From Phaeodactylibacter sp. (GTDB lineage Bacteria; Bacteroidota; Bacteroidia; Chitinophagales; Saprospiraceae): a stretch of DNA of 47,950 nt. This document shows positions 1-8,274 of this stretch, piece after piece (positions within the stretch are counted from its first letter, which is position 1; the number at the start of each line of letters is the position of its first letter). Under the pieces are notes generated by a model. It saw nothing but the letters and a program-made list of their open reading frames with translations, did not search any database and was not told the origin of the DNA. A program made the translations under genes and the position numbers. The stretch lies in the NCBI RefSeq assembly GCF_022763345.1, contig NZ_JALEGS010000034.1, positions 1-47,950 of the forward strand, written 5' to 3'.

Positions 1-101
1 AAATTCTTACTCGGGCATTTACCAGTTTTAGGCGGGGACAAGTTTTATTTCAAATCTTTACAGATACCTATTATTAGTTGCGCGATTGTCTGTGAACTCA
101 G

Positions 102-120
102 CGCAATACGAAGTATTGCG
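102..120. repeat. Perfect short inverted repeat near the recombinase gene
   Basis: The arms CGCAATAC and GTATTGCG are perfectly complementary and separated by GAA. It lies about 150 bases beyond the stop of the tyrosine recombinase, in DNA with no gene. Tyrosine recombinases often have inverted core sites near their gene, so a recombination site is one reading. A short hairpin or protein-binding site is equally possible. The function is unproven. Confidence 0.5.
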
Positions 121-234
121 TGTAAAAAAACTCCCGGTTTACCCCCAAAAGGTACACCAAAGAACCCAACAAAACCAACCCATCGAAAGAAAAAACACCA
201 ACCATATACACTTAGACTTAATGTGTTAAATTGC

Positions 235-262
235 GGGGGTGTAATATACTAAAGACACCCCC
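235..262 (-). terminator. Possible terminator after the recombinase
   Basis: GGGGGTGT and ACACCCCC form an 8-bp stem with a 12-base loop, starting about 11 bases past the recombinase stop. Only a weak T tract follows on the minus strand, so termination may be inefficient. The rest of 1-234 is AT-rich and shows no gene that I can support. Confidence 0.45.
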
Positions 263-273
263 AAAGCCAGATA

Positions 274-1749
274 TTACAAATCCAGGTCATCCAAAGGGCT
301 GCTAAGGCTTCTTAAGGCATCAGATGAGACGTGAAGGTAACGCTCCGTCGTCTTGATATCGTTGTGGCCTAGGGCTTCTTGTATGTAACGGAGGTTCTGA
401 CCAGCATCCAGACTGTGCGTGGCAAAACTGTGGCGCAAAGAGTGGACTGTCACATCAGGATTGATGCCAGCCCGGTCGCGTGCGCGACAGAAAAAGGCTT
501 GAATGCTGCGCTTGCTGTAGGCTCCGCCTGACTGCCCTTCGAACAGATATAGCTTCGGATGGTATTGCTTCAAATACTGATCTAATACAGGCATGACGTT
601 ATTCGCAAGAACGGTATACCGGTCTTTACTGCCCTTGCCATCTCGAATGAATATGCACTTTCGGCTTTTCTTGATGTCCCGAACTCGCAAATTGACAGCT
701 TCACTAATGCGGAGACCGGCAGAATAGATCAACATTAATATGCAGCGGTGCTTGAGATTAGGCGTGGCGTCAAAGAGCTGACGCACTTCCTCACGGGTTA
801 AAATGGAGGGTAATCTCAGGGGCTTCTTGGGACGGCTGACTTTGTAAAGCTGACGCTGATATTTGAGGACTTTTTCGTAGTAAGCCTTGATGGCATTGAT
901 GATTTGATTCTGCGTAGATGCAGAGTAATCCTTTGCTTTTACAATGTGTACAACGTAGTCCCGTATCTGATCCGGACTGATTTCTTTGGCCTCGCGTTGT
1001 GGGAAATGCGACAGGAACCGGGCAAAATGATTGAGGTAACTCTTGATCGTCGCATAACTCATCCGCTCTATCAGCAACTGTTCTTCGAAGGCTAGTAGGG
1101 CTTTTTCATGCATGGGGGGCAGAGTGGTGCTGGGGCGCCAACGAACCTGCTGCGGCCTTGGTAAACTAATGCTATCGGATTCTCGCCCACGTGGACGGGG
1201 CGCAAAATCGGCCTGAACTTCGGGCGTGAGTTCCAAATGCTGACCGAATAGCGAAAATAATAACCGAATGCTCTCTTTGTTATCGGGTAACAGCCAGAAC
1301 TGACCGGCTGTGTCAAAGTGCCAACCGGGAATGATTTCTAATTTGGATGCCCAGTCACTCCTTACCTCGGGCATTTCTATCTTGAACTTTCCCGATGCAG
1401 CCCGGGAAACCCACACTGCCATCTTTTCTTCCCTGACAACAGGGGCCGAAGGGCTTTCTTCGACCTCCAGTTTCATATCCTCCAGAACAGCCTGGTCAAT
1501 GGACAACCCCGGGAAAGCCGACCGCAGGGCCGTGACGGTACCGGTTGTGCAGGGAAAATACCAGCAACCATGCGTCGCACTGTAACGGTACCCTTCTATC
1601 TGCTTGCAACGGTACTTTGCATTACTGTCATACTGCTTAAAATCAATGCGCAGATACTTCCCGCCCCGGTGATGGAAAAAACGGACCTGAATATTTGCTT
1701 CCTTGCTTGCTGAAAGATTACTCATTTTACCAGATTTGAAGGTTGACAA
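274..1749 (-). CDS. Tyrosine recombinase/integrase with duplicated N-terminal module
   Basis: A 491-residue site-specific recombinase. The catalytic set of the tyrosine recombinase (phage integrase/XerC-D) family is complete: R347 in AGLRISE, Lys in GKGSKDR (about 372-375), H436 and R439 in HSLRH, H462 in LGH, and nucleophile Y471 in TTERYLH. A SAM-like DNA-binding domain spans about 215-305. The first 180 residues are unusual: two related modules at about 21-85 and 111-175 share a pattern of basic/aromatic strands, then IxGYRYSATHGCWYFP or IPGWHFDTAGQFWLLP. The tail SSPLDDL recalls the C-terminus of integron integrases, but the IntI-specific insertion is not evident. M9 (position 1725) is an alternative start. 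The function in this genome (mobile element, integron-like or stand-alone) is unknown, and no flanking element is visible. Confidence 0.9.
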   Translation of the reverse strand: MSTFKSGKMSNLSASKEANIQVRFFHHRGGKYLRIDFKQYDSNAKYRCKQIEGYRYSATHGCWYFPCTTGTVTALRSAFPGLSIDQAVLEDMKLEVEESPSAPVVREEKMAVWVSRAASGKFKIEMPEVRSDWASKLEIIPGWHFDTAGQFWLLPDNKESIRLLFSLFGQHLELTPEVQADFAPRPRGRESDSISLPRPQQVRWRPSTTLPPMHEKALLAFEEQLLIERMSYATIKSYLNHFARFLSHFPQREAKEISPDQIRDYVVHIVKAKDYSASTQNQIINAIKAYYEKVLKYQRQLYKVSRPKKPLRLPSILTREEVRQLFDATPNLKHRCILMLIYSAGLRISEAVNLRVRDIKKSRKCIFIRDGKGSKDRYTVLANNVMPVLDQYLKQYHPKLYLFEGQSGGAYSKRSIQAFFCRARDRAGINPDVTVHSLRHSFATHSLDAGQNLRYIQEALGHNDIKTTERYLHVSSDALRSLSSPLDDLDL

Positions 1750-1763
1750 TCAAATTACACCTT

Positions 1764-1794
1764 CAAACATAACCTTATAATTCACTGATAGCAA
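1764..1794 (-). promoter_or_regulatory. Bacteroidota-type promoter of the recombinase
   Basis: On the minus strand TATGTTTG (1764-1771) matches the -7 consensus TAnnTTTG exactly, and a TTG lies 20 bases upstream (1792-1794). Transcription would begin close to 1757, giving a very short leader before M1 or about 30 bases before M9. Confidence 0.6.
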
Positions 1795-1827
1795 GCAATT
1801 TACATTTTTGAACAGACACTATCCGTC

Positions 1828-1860
1828 TTTAACCGTTAACAGCTGTTATTAACCGTTAAA
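1828..1860. repeat. Two direct copies of TTAACCGTTAA upstream of the recombinase promoter
   Basis: TTAACCGTTAA occurs at about 1829-1839 and 1849-1859, exactly 20 bases apart (two helical turns), about 35-65 bases upstream of the -33 element of the recombinase promoter. Each copy is itself nearly palindromic. This spacing suits a regulator, or the recombinase itself, binding one DNA face. It could also be a recombinase arm site. Confidence 0.5.
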
Positions 1861-1926
1861 AACGGATATAAGGTTCAGCTTGTCGTAGTTAAGTAAAGCT
1901 TACCGTAACCTTACCAGCATAAATAC

Positions 1927-2097
1927 TCAGCTTTTCTTTCTGTCCAAATAGTACACCGCACCCACAACATACCGCCACCGGGCATGTATACTTTCAAAAT
2001 CGGGATTACTGTTGTGCCGAAATATAGCACCGTAGGCTTCCCAGGCATTAGTGAACGCATAGCTTGCCTTTACAAATGGCTCGGTGTGAAAAGGCAT
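1927..2097 (-). pseudogene. Remnant of a duplicated outer-membrane barrel gene (C-terminal part)
   Basis: The minus strand encodes an open stretch ending in a stop at 1927-1929. The part from M (2097) is 56 residues, and the frame is closed upstream by a stop at 2155-2157. It aligns by eye with the C-terminus of the intact barrel at 2445-3143: MPFHTEPFVKASYAF against the region containing TTFSEPFLKCSAAI, then EAYGAIFRH against EVYGMFFRY, then ARWRYVVGAVYYL against GRWRFAVGALYTL. No signal peptide or N-terminal two thirds is present in frame. I read it as a truncated, decayed tandem copy. Between 2160 and 2440 nothing else could be supported. Confidence 0.65.
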
Positions 2098-2444
2098 ATA
2101 ATCGATTTCACGAAGCGGAAGCGTTTCCGACTGAGCCCTCCCTGTACGACGTGTTCATAACAAACTGCACAAAACAGAAAGTGATGCCGTAGATTATATA
2201 CCCCATACGAAGTGACCACTAGCCATCAATACCGGGGGCAACCCTCTGCATTTAAGCGTTATGGCTGCTGGGGTAGAGCTTCTCGCTCTGCTCCAGCTTA
2301 TCCAGGATAAAGCTAAGCGACTGACCTGCCCGTGTCTCGTCGCCTGTAGGCTTTGGCTTCCGGAGAATGTGCAGGCGGGAGAGCAACGAATTGCAGGATA
2401 AAATTTGGCAAATGCAGCCCAAAGGGTGAAATACCAACTCAGTC

Positions 2445-3143
2445 TTAGTCCTGCACTTCCGTAGCGGTCCCCCCTAAATCAAATGCACCAAGCGTGTATA
2501 ATGCGCCCACTGCAAACCGCCAACGTCCGAAAATAGCTTCATAACTATAATTCCAGCGATAACGAAAGAACATGCCGTATACTTCAAGACCCGGCTTTAT
2601 TGCTGCACTGCATTTCAGAAAGGGCTCTGAAAAGGTCGTACGCTGGCCCGGAACATACAATTTGCCTTTCTCCACTTTATCTTCACCGTAATAACTCAGA
2701 GATAGCTCTGACTTGCTTTCATTGCGCCATAATATCCTGGAAAAGCGCCAACCGAAGTTTACCCTCAAAAAGCTATACTCAAACCCTATGGAAAGGGGCA
2801 TGGTCAGCGTGTAAGCTTTGCTATTTCTGTTCTCCACTACCCGGGCTAATCCGTAGGTGAAATCACTGTCGAAAGCATACCGGTACTTCCGGTGTACCCG
2901 GCTTAACGACAACCCTGATTCAAAGAACCAATGCTGGCTTTTTTTGTACCGGAGAAAGCCTCCTGCGGAAAATACAGGTATTCGTGAAGATTCAAACTTG
3001 GTAGTAGCACGAGAGTGAAACACTTCGTCCTTGTACTCATCCATGCCTACTCCACTCTCGAGTCCGTAAGTCCAGCTTTGAGCGGATAGGTCAACCACAA
3101 ACAGGAGCAGGGCTAGAAGAAAAAACCGTGATTTACCGAACAT
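2445..3143 (-). CDS. Outer-membrane beta-barrel protein
   Basis: A 232-residue protein with a cleavable signal peptide (about 1-21, ending LSAQS). The rest alternates polar and aromatic residues as in small 8-strand barrels, for example LRVNFGWRFSRILW and GRWRFAVGALYTLGAF near the end. It most resembles the PorT-like/outer-membrane-beta-barrel families common in Bacteroidota, but I cannot name a specific family member. It is followed on the same strand by a decayed partial copy (1927-2097), so the gene appears to have been duplicated. The gene behind it (3205-3951) is another barrel in the same direction, 61 bases away. Its role at the cell surface is unknown. Confidence 0.7.
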   Translation of the reverse strand: MFGKSRFFLLALLLFVVDLSAQSWTYGLESGVGMDEYKDEVFHSRATTKFESSRIPVFSAGGFLRYKKSQHWFFESGLSLSRVHRKYRYAFDSDFTYGLARVVENRNSKAYTLTMPLSIGFEYSFLRVNFGWRFSRILWRNESKSELSLSYYGEDKVEKGKLYVPGQRTTFSEPFLKCSAAIKPGLEVYGMFFRYRWNYSYEAIFGRWRFAVGALYTLGAFDLGGTATEVQD

Positions 3144-3204
3144 AATTTAAAGCTGAAATATTTGATTTTGACTACCGAAAGTCTGTAATTCATCCGGCAT
3201 CCTC

Positions 3205-3951
3205 TTACAAATAATACCGTAGCCCCATCTCCAGCCCCAACCCGAGCACCCTTTCCTGTACAGGTCCCTTACGTAGGCTGTTCAACTGATACCGGCCAAT
3301 GAGTTGAGTGAAGCCGGAAAGCGACTGCGTCAGGTTGAGATTGCCGCCTACCGATAAAAAACCAATAAAATTGAGCCGGTTCATGGACTCCTGAACCTCA
3401 GTAACCGAAGTGCCGCCTTCGTAGGAGCGCTGCTGTACCAAAGTACGCCAGTAAATGGCAGGGGAAACACCTGCTTCGAAGTAGGGCTCGCAGATGGAAT
3501 TGATCAGCGTATACTTCACGCCCAAAGGAAACTCAAACATCTGATATTCATACCGGTATTCCGATCCAAAGGGCTCGAAGTCCTTTATGACCGTATTAAT
3601 ATCTTGCGCCGGGTCAAAGGATTCGACCGGACTTGTGGTAAAGCCGGGATTCGCATAGCGTGCGCCTGCCTTGATGGATAAAGTGGGGCTGAGCCCCAAA
3701 TAATAGTTAAACCCGAGACGGTAATTCAATTTGTTGTTCTCATATCCCCGCCGGTTGCTGATCAGCGCTGCGGCAGCTTCATCGGCGGTATTGCCGCTGA
3801 TCAGGTGGAAACCGAAGTCGCCACCTACCACAACGTCGAAAGCATCCTGCTGCCGCCATCCCGAACGGCCGAACTGCGCGCGCAATTCGCTTGCAACGCA
3901 TGAAACAAGGAAAATAACGATCCCAAAGAGGGAAAAACTGAGGTTTTTCAT
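3205..3951 (-). CDS. Outer-membrane beta-barrel protein
   Basis: A 248-residue protein with a signal peptide (about 1-25, hydrophobic FGIVIFLVSCVASELRAQ). The body has repeated amphipathic strands (LNYRLGFNYYLGLSP, SIKAGARYAN, GLGLEMGLRYYL) ending in an aromatic-rich strand, as expected for an outer-membrane barrel of the PorT-like type. A lipobox reading at C18 (LVSC) is possible but less convincing than cleavage after RAQ. The upstream region holds a perfect inverted repeat that contains a TAnnTTTG box for this gene. Function is not known. Confidence 0.72.
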   Translation of the reverse strand: MKNLSFSLFGIVIFLVSCVASELRAQFGRSGWRQQDAFDVVVGGDFGFHLISGNTADEAAAALISNRRGYENNKLNYRLGFNYYLGLSPTLSIKAGARYANPGFTTSPVESFDPAQDINTVIKDFEPFGSEYRYEYQMFEFPLGVKYTLINSICEPYFEAGVSPAIYWRTLVQQRSYEGGTSVTEVQESMNRLNFIGFLSVGGNLNLTQSLSGFTQLIGRYQLNSLRKGPVQERVLGLGLEMGLRYYL

Positions 3952-3963
3952 GGCAGATGGTTG

Positions 3964-3993
3964 TTAAATTTGAAGGATTGACATCAAATTTAA
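3964..3993. promoter_or_regulatory. Perfect 10-bp inverted repeat carrying opposed -7 boxes
   Basis: TTAAATTTGA (3964-3973) and TCAAATTTAA (3984-3993) are exact reverse complements with a 10-base spacer. Each arm contains TAAATTTG, a match to the Bacteroidota -7 consensus. The minus-strand box would serve the barrel gene starting at 3951 with a leader near 27 bases. The plus-strand box points at the zinc-ribbon gene at 4073. Clear TTG elements at -33 are not seen. It may be an operator, paired promoters, or both. Confidence 0.6.
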
Positions 3994-4072
3994 AACCTGC
4001 TTTACCTGATTTTATTGCGGTTTTCTCTCCAAAACCACTTACCTTAACAAGGCAATAATTTAACCAATACCT

Positions 4073-4450
4073 ATGAAAACGCCGCCCTCCACCGAAAAGC
4101 GTACCTGCAAAATTTGCAGACTGCCTATCAAAGGCCGAGCCGATAAGGTCTTTTGCTCTTCTACCTGCAAGAATGCCTACCACGTGGGCTTACGCAAAGC
4201 TACATCCGAAGCGGTGCAGCAGACCGATAAAATTCTCCACCGTAACCGGTCTATTCTAATTGAAGTTATGGATGGAAATGTCACTCAGCGAAAAGTCAAC
4301 CGCTCAGAACTGGATAAGAAGAAATTCAACTACAAATATATCACTGGCTATTCTGTCAATTCCCGGGGCAAAACTTATCATCATGTTTATGACTTCAGCT
4401 GGATGGAATTCTCAAACCAGGAAATTCTTATCGTAAAACGAGGAACTTAA
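4073..4450 (+). CDS. Small zinc-ribbon protein (DUF2116-like)
   Basis: A 125-residue soluble protein. The N-terminus has a treble-clef/zinc-ribbon type pattern, CKIC at about 12-15 and CSSTC at about 28-32 followed by KNAYH, which suggests one bound zinc. Downstream, residues 45-125 are a mixed alpha/beta region rich in Lys and Tyr without a motif that I recognise. Similar short proteins are widespread in Bacteroidota and annotated as DUF2116-family zinc-ribbon proteins. No function has been assigned that I can name. It is divergent from the barrel gene at 3951 and convergent with the gene ending at 4598. Confidence 0.75.
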   Translation: MKTPPSTEKRTCKICRLPIKGRADKVFCSSTCKNAYHVGLRKATSEAVQQTDKILHRNRSILIEVMDGNVTQRKVNRSELDKKKFNYKYITGYSVNSRGKTYHHVYDFSWMEFSNQEILIVKRGT

Positions 4451-4597
4451 TAATGGCTTCGCCGACCATAAGTCGCAAAGCCTTTTCTCCTTCCAAGAGT
4501 ATTTTTGCGATCACCAGACAGCGCGTCTTCGCTTACATTGTTAATCTAAGCCTTTTTGTAATCTTTTGCAACACGGGACGACAAAATTTCTAATTTA

Positions 4598-7039
4598 TCA
4601 AAGCTCGTACTGATACAGGCTCCCTTCATAATAACACAACATAAGTAGCCGGTCGTCCTCTAACCATAGTGCCGGCGGGGTGTCAGCAGCAACAGGATAG
4701 CCCGTTAGCACTTCCCCATTCATGGAGAATGCCCAAATCCGACGGGACACTTTACTAAAGCCAAAGAGTACAGTTTCATCCTCCAGCTTCCCGGTATGTA
4801 CGCTGTGCAGAGGCGCTCCAACCGACCAACTTTGTATTTCCAGGAAATCATTACCCTCATAACCAAATAGGCGCAGAACGGTGGTATCCCACATTAAATA
4901 GTCGCCCCGGGTATCCCCGGCTATATCCTCAAACTGAAACTGCACGTTTCCCTTGTGATTAGGCATGAGCGACAGGCGGAAGGTCTGCCCTTCCAGATTA
5001 AAAACTTGCACATATCCATCTGACTGCCCGATAGCAATGCGTTGCTGCACCTGATCCGCCATAAGATACGATGGTGAAATGGCTTGTGCCCGCAGCGGCA
5101 ACGTATCCAGCCTCAAACGCCCCAAACGGTCAAAGAGGTATAGATGGCCTGATTCTGAAAGAGCGGCTATGTAATCCTTTCCCTCATACTGTACATGCGC
5201 AACCGGAAAGCGGACCAGGGTGTCAACAACAGTATTTGGGCCCCAGCCAGTCAGGAAACGGCTCTCCTGATTATAACCGTATATGCGCTGATCCCGGCTA
5301 CTCACCCAAAAGGCATAAACAACCGGGTCCTCTAAAAGGCTTACCCGGAGTGGTGCCGCTATGCCTCCGGGAATGACCAGCGGAAACGGCGGATGTGCCT
5401 TTCCCTGCCAATCCAGGACATACACCTGGTCTCCTGCTGAAAAGGCAAACGCACCGCGCTGCCCACCATCTAGAGACAAGGGCTGGGGAGTTCCTGAAAT
5501 GCTGTCCTGAAGCGGATACGACCAGTAAATCTTCCCTTCCAGGCTCCGACAGACCAGTCCTCGGCCAGCTTCCTGCGTTAGAATCCTATGCCGGTAAATG
5601 AAAGGGCCAGTAATGAGATCTTCCTCAAGCGGCAATTGCCAGACCAGTGCAGAGGACCGTTGGGAACGGTTGCTACGAGGCCGGCCGGCCACACTAATGG
5701 AGCCGTCCTGGTAAATGGCGGCTGTGGAGGAAGCCCAGGCAGACCATAAAGTATCAATCCTTGCTCCTGTTGCGCCCAGTAGTTGCCCGGCCAGCCTGGC
5801 CGACCGCCCATGATTGCTGTACCACCAGGCGGCGGGCACTTTGGTGGAATCCAGCACGATCCGGTCATTGAAAGTAGCATCCTGTAATAGGGAAAGCCCC
5901 AATGCCCTCGTATTCATCACCTGTTCTATTCCCGACCGTGAGGCACTAAGGGCTACGTAATCTCCAAGTATTACAACATAGGGGTTTTGAAACCCTTCAC
6001 TAACAAAGGAACTGAACAAGCCATCACCCAGCAGTTGCCGGACTACAAACATTTGGTAGGGGAATTCCGACAGCAGACCCAGCTCTGAGCCCAGTTTCGA
6101 GATGTTGCCAGAAGGATCGGTGCCGGCACGGACAGGCAAAAGGACCACTCGGTTGTTTGTAGAAGTACCAGGCAGGGCCAATTGCATAATCACTTTGTGG
6201 GTGCCCAGCCACGGACTTAAATAAGGAGCCAAAGGGTCTTCTTCTGGTAAAGGCTCGTTCGGGGTAGTCGTACACCAGGCTAATTGTGCGGGCAGGTACG
6301 GAGCGATGTATGATATGCCAGGCACAGTATCCCGCCAATCCCATGGGTACAGCCGGCCCCGAACCTGCAACCGGTCCCGGCCCAAAGCGGTCAGGTGCAG
6401 CTGAAGCTCAGATGTTTCGAGCTCCTGAAGCCAGGCTGCAAACCCGCCCGCTGCCATTCCACTGAAGAAGGCAGACAGGTTGTCCAACTCTACCGTTGCT
6501 CCTGTAGTTGCAGGTGCCTGCCACCTGCGTTGCCGGTCCTTTAGCGCTGCAATCATGGCTTCTGTCAAGCGTGACTGTGTACCGGCAAGCCATAAATTTC
6601 GGTAGCGGGCCACCCAAACGCCTTCCGGAAGAGCAAAGATGGGTATACCCCGGTAGGTTGAAGCAGGGACTTGCGCAGAAACGCGCTGGGCGAGCGCCGA
6701 CATTTTGCCCTTCCTAACCACTGACCAGCCGTAGGAGGCAGTACCTACCTGTTGCAGCATCCACAACCCGTCTTTCCAGGTGGAATCAATGCTTAGAATC
6801 GCAGACTGATCCCGATCCAACTGCGTTAACACCGCGATTTCACCCGCCGACCTGCCAATTATCGAAAAATCCTTATCTTCGTCTTGCATCGAATAGATGA
6901 CCACGGCAGTTGCAGGCGGCACCGCATCCTCAACTTCCATTGGGTAAATCGCTAAGCGATAAATTGCCAGGGCAATTCCACAACATACTCCTACAACACC
7001 GACCCATTTTAAATGAGATCGTTCTGATTGACCGGTCAC
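4598..7039 (-). CDS. Membrane-anchored protein with C-terminal beta-propeller-like repeats
   Basis: An 813-residue protein that appears to start with GTG at 7039. One hydrophobic segment (about 10-32) is followed by a short periplasmic linker, giving an N-terminal signal anchor. Residues about 40-440 form a mixed region with no family that I can name. Residues about 455-813 carry repeated blades in the style of WD40/PQQ-like propellers, such as GKIYWSYPL, DQVYVLDWQGKAHPPFPL, GHLYLFDRLGRL, DGYVQVFNLEGQTF and RRIWAFSMNGEVLTGYPV. The product is probably periplasmic or surface-facing, with a binding or scaffold role. It overlaps the promoter area of the divergent DUF423 gene. BamB-like scaffolding or substrate sensing are only guesses. 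Confidence 0.7.
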   Translation of the reverse strand: MTGQSERSHLKWVGVVGVCCGIALAIYRLAIYPMEVEDAVPPATAVVIYSMQDEDKDFSIIGRSAGEIAVLTQLDRDQSAILSIDSTWKDGLWMLQQVGTASYGWSVVRKGKMSALAQRVSAQVPASTYRGIPIFALPEGVWVARYRNLWLAGTQSRLTEAMIAALKDRQRRWQAPATTGATVELDNLSAFFSGMAAGGFAAWLQELETSELQLHLTALGRDRLQVRGRLYPWDWRDTVPGISYIAPYLPAQLAWCTTTPNEPLPEEDPLAPYLSPWLGTHKVIMQLALPGTSTNNRVVLLPVRAGTDPSGNISKLGSELGLLSEFPYQMFVVRQLLGDGLFSSFVSEGFQNPYVVILGDYVALSASRSGIEQVMNTRALGLSLLQDATFNDRIVLDSTKVPAAWWYSNHGRSARLAGQLLGATGARIDTLWSAWASSTAAIYQDGSISVAGRPRSNRSQRSSALVWQLPLEEDLITGPFIYRHRILTQEAGRGLVCRSLEGKIYWSYPLQDSISGTPQPLSLDGGQRGAFAFSAGDQVYVLDWQGKAHPPFPLVIPGGIAAPLRVSLLEDPVVYAFWVSSRDQRIYGYNQESRFLTGWGPNTVVDTLVRFPVAHVQYEGKDYIAALSESGHLYLFDRLGRLRLDTLPLRAQAISPSYLMADQVQQRIAIGQSDGYVQVFNLEGQTFRLSLMPNHKGNVQFQFEDIAGDTRGDYLMWDTTVLRLFGYEGNDFLEIQSWSVGAPLHSVHTGKLEDETVLFGFSKVSRRIWAFSMNGEVLTGYPVAADTPPALWLEDDRLLMLCYYEGSLYQYEL

Positions 7040-7076
7040 TTATTGCATGCTTTTTATTGAATTAATTGTAATCCCT

Positions 7077-7499
7077 ATGAGAAAACCATTTCTAAGACTC
7101 GGTGGTTTGATGGCATTGCTGGCAGTCGCTCTCGGTGCCTTCGGTTCCCATGGCCTGAAGAGCGCTGTAGATGCCGCTGGTATAAATACTTTTGAAATCG
7201 GTGTACGATACCAGTTTTATCACGCTTTTGCCCTGCTCGCGGTAGGGTTGCTGCTGTACTGGCGCAAAAATAAACTCCTCACAGCTGCCGGATGGCTTTT
7301 TTTCACTGGCATCCTTTTATTTTCAGGCTCCCTATACCTACTGGCTATGAGTGAGCTGTTCAACTTGAATACTTCTGCCCTTGGCCCCATCACCCCTATC
7401 GGCGGCGTGGCTTTCATAGCCGGATGGGCGTGCTTCATACTGGCTACTTTCCAGAAAAATGAAAAGTCTTACCGGCGCAAAGGCAGTGAAGAAGGGTGA
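7077..7499 (+). CDS. DUF423 (YgdD/TMEM256-type) membrane protein
   Basis: A small inner-membrane protein with four predicted membrane helices. Its N-terminus (LALGAFGSHGL-type sequence, here VALGAFGSHGLK) is the signature of the DUF423 family. I chose ATG 7077 over the ATG at 7047 because the family normally begins a few residues before the first helix (MRKPFLRLGG), giving 140 residues. The extra upstream codons would lie against the divergent start at 7039. The molecular function of the family is unknown. The protein ends with a basic cytoplasmic tail. Confidence 0.88.
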   Translation: MRKPFLRLGGLMALLAVALGAFGSHGLKSAVDAAGINTFEIGVRYQFYHAFALLAVGLLLYWRKNKLLTAAGWLFFTGILLFSGSLYLLAMSELFNLNTSALGPITPIGGVAFIAGWACFILATFQKNEKSYRRKGSEEG

Positions 7500-7588
7500 T
7501 CCCCAATGCAAATCCGAACCTTAACATCTCCTTTCGCACAAACGAAGGATGCCTCCCGTTGCATTACCGAACCAAAAAACAATCTCTA

Positions 7589-8200
7589 ATGAAAAAGTTA
7601 TTTGCAACGGTAGCCGTCTTAGGGCTTTGTATTCAATTCCTGAATGCGCAGGGCGTTTATCTCGGTCCACGTATTGGTGCGACTTTTGCCAACGCTAAAG
7701 TAGATGGCGACAATGAACCGGATTTTGACAACCGTACTTCTGTCCTCTTTGGTGGTTCGCTGGAGCTGGGGCTGGGCGACTACTTCGCTATACAACCTGA
7801 GGTGAGCTATATTCAGCGGGGATTCGACGGCGGCGATGATGGTATTCTTGACCTCGCCCCATCCCTCACCTTAAACTATCTGGATATTGGCGGAATCTTC
7901 AAATTGAAAACGGGTAGCAGTGACCAACTTAGTGCCTACCTTGGTGCAGGACCTTCCTACAGCTATTTGCTGAGTGGAGAAGTCGGAGATCTAGAAATCG
8001 ATTTTGACGAGGAGGATACCTTTGAACGCGGAGACTGGACGGCTAACTTTGCTGCGGGGGTTCAGCTGCCGCTTGGTGAAAGCTATCTTTTTGTTGATGT
8101 GCGATACCTGCTAGGTTTGACTGATGTCAATGAGAATGAAGACATAGAAGTCAGAAACCGGTCTTATGCTATTTCTGCCGGACTAATGCTTCCTTTGTAA
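7589..8200 (+). CDS. PorT-like outer-membrane beta-barrel protein
   Basis: Starting at ATG 7589 the product is 203 residues with a good signal peptide (MKKLFATVAVLGLCIQFLNAQG). The open frame extends upstream to 7496 but would put 31 unlikely residues before it. The mature part has the strand pattern of the outer-membrane-beta-barrel (PorT-like) family: VYLGPRIGATFANAKV, FAIQPEVSYIQRGF, LNYLDIGGIFKL, AYLGAGPSYSYLL, TANFAAGVQLPLG, LFVDVRYLLGL and a final YAISAGLMLPL strand. It is acidic, with many Asp and Glu in the loops. No specific function can be assigned. A strong shared terminator follows. Confidence 0.82.
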   Translation: MKKLFATVAVLGLCIQFLNAQGVYLGPRIGATFANAKVDGDNEPDFDNRTSVLFGGSLELGLGDYFAIQPEVSYIQRGFDGGDDGILDLAPSLTLNYLDIGGIFKLKTGSSDQLSAYLGAGPSYSYLLSGEVGDLEIDFDEEDTFERGDWTANFAAGVQLPLGESYLFVDVRYLLGLTDVNENEDIEVRNRSYAISAGLMLPL

Positions 8201-8224
8201 GCTAACCAACCGGACTGGAACTAT

Positions 8225-8266
8225 AAAGCGGCTTGCTGCATCCGTGCAACAAGCCGCTTTTTTATT
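8225..8266. terminator. Strong bidirectional terminator
   Basis: AAAGCGGCTTGCTGCA and TGCAACAAGCCGCTTT pair over 16 bases with one mismatch around a TCCG loop, flanked by A and T runs. It separates the barrel gene (plus) from the last gene of the respiratory operon (minus) and can serve both. Confidence 0.9.
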
Positions 8267-8274
8267 TTTTAAAG

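Noticed and set aside
1750..1926. Integron attC site upstream of the recombinase
   Set aside because: TTAACCGTTAA repeats and short palindromes are present but no paired R and L boxes of the GTTRRRY/RYYYAAC form with cassette-like genes were seen.
2252..2437. 61-codon minus-strand frame just downstream of the barrel gene
   Set aside because: No recognisable domain, odd composition and no signal or context. It may be part of the decayed DNA around the pseudogene fragment, but I cannot support it as a gene.
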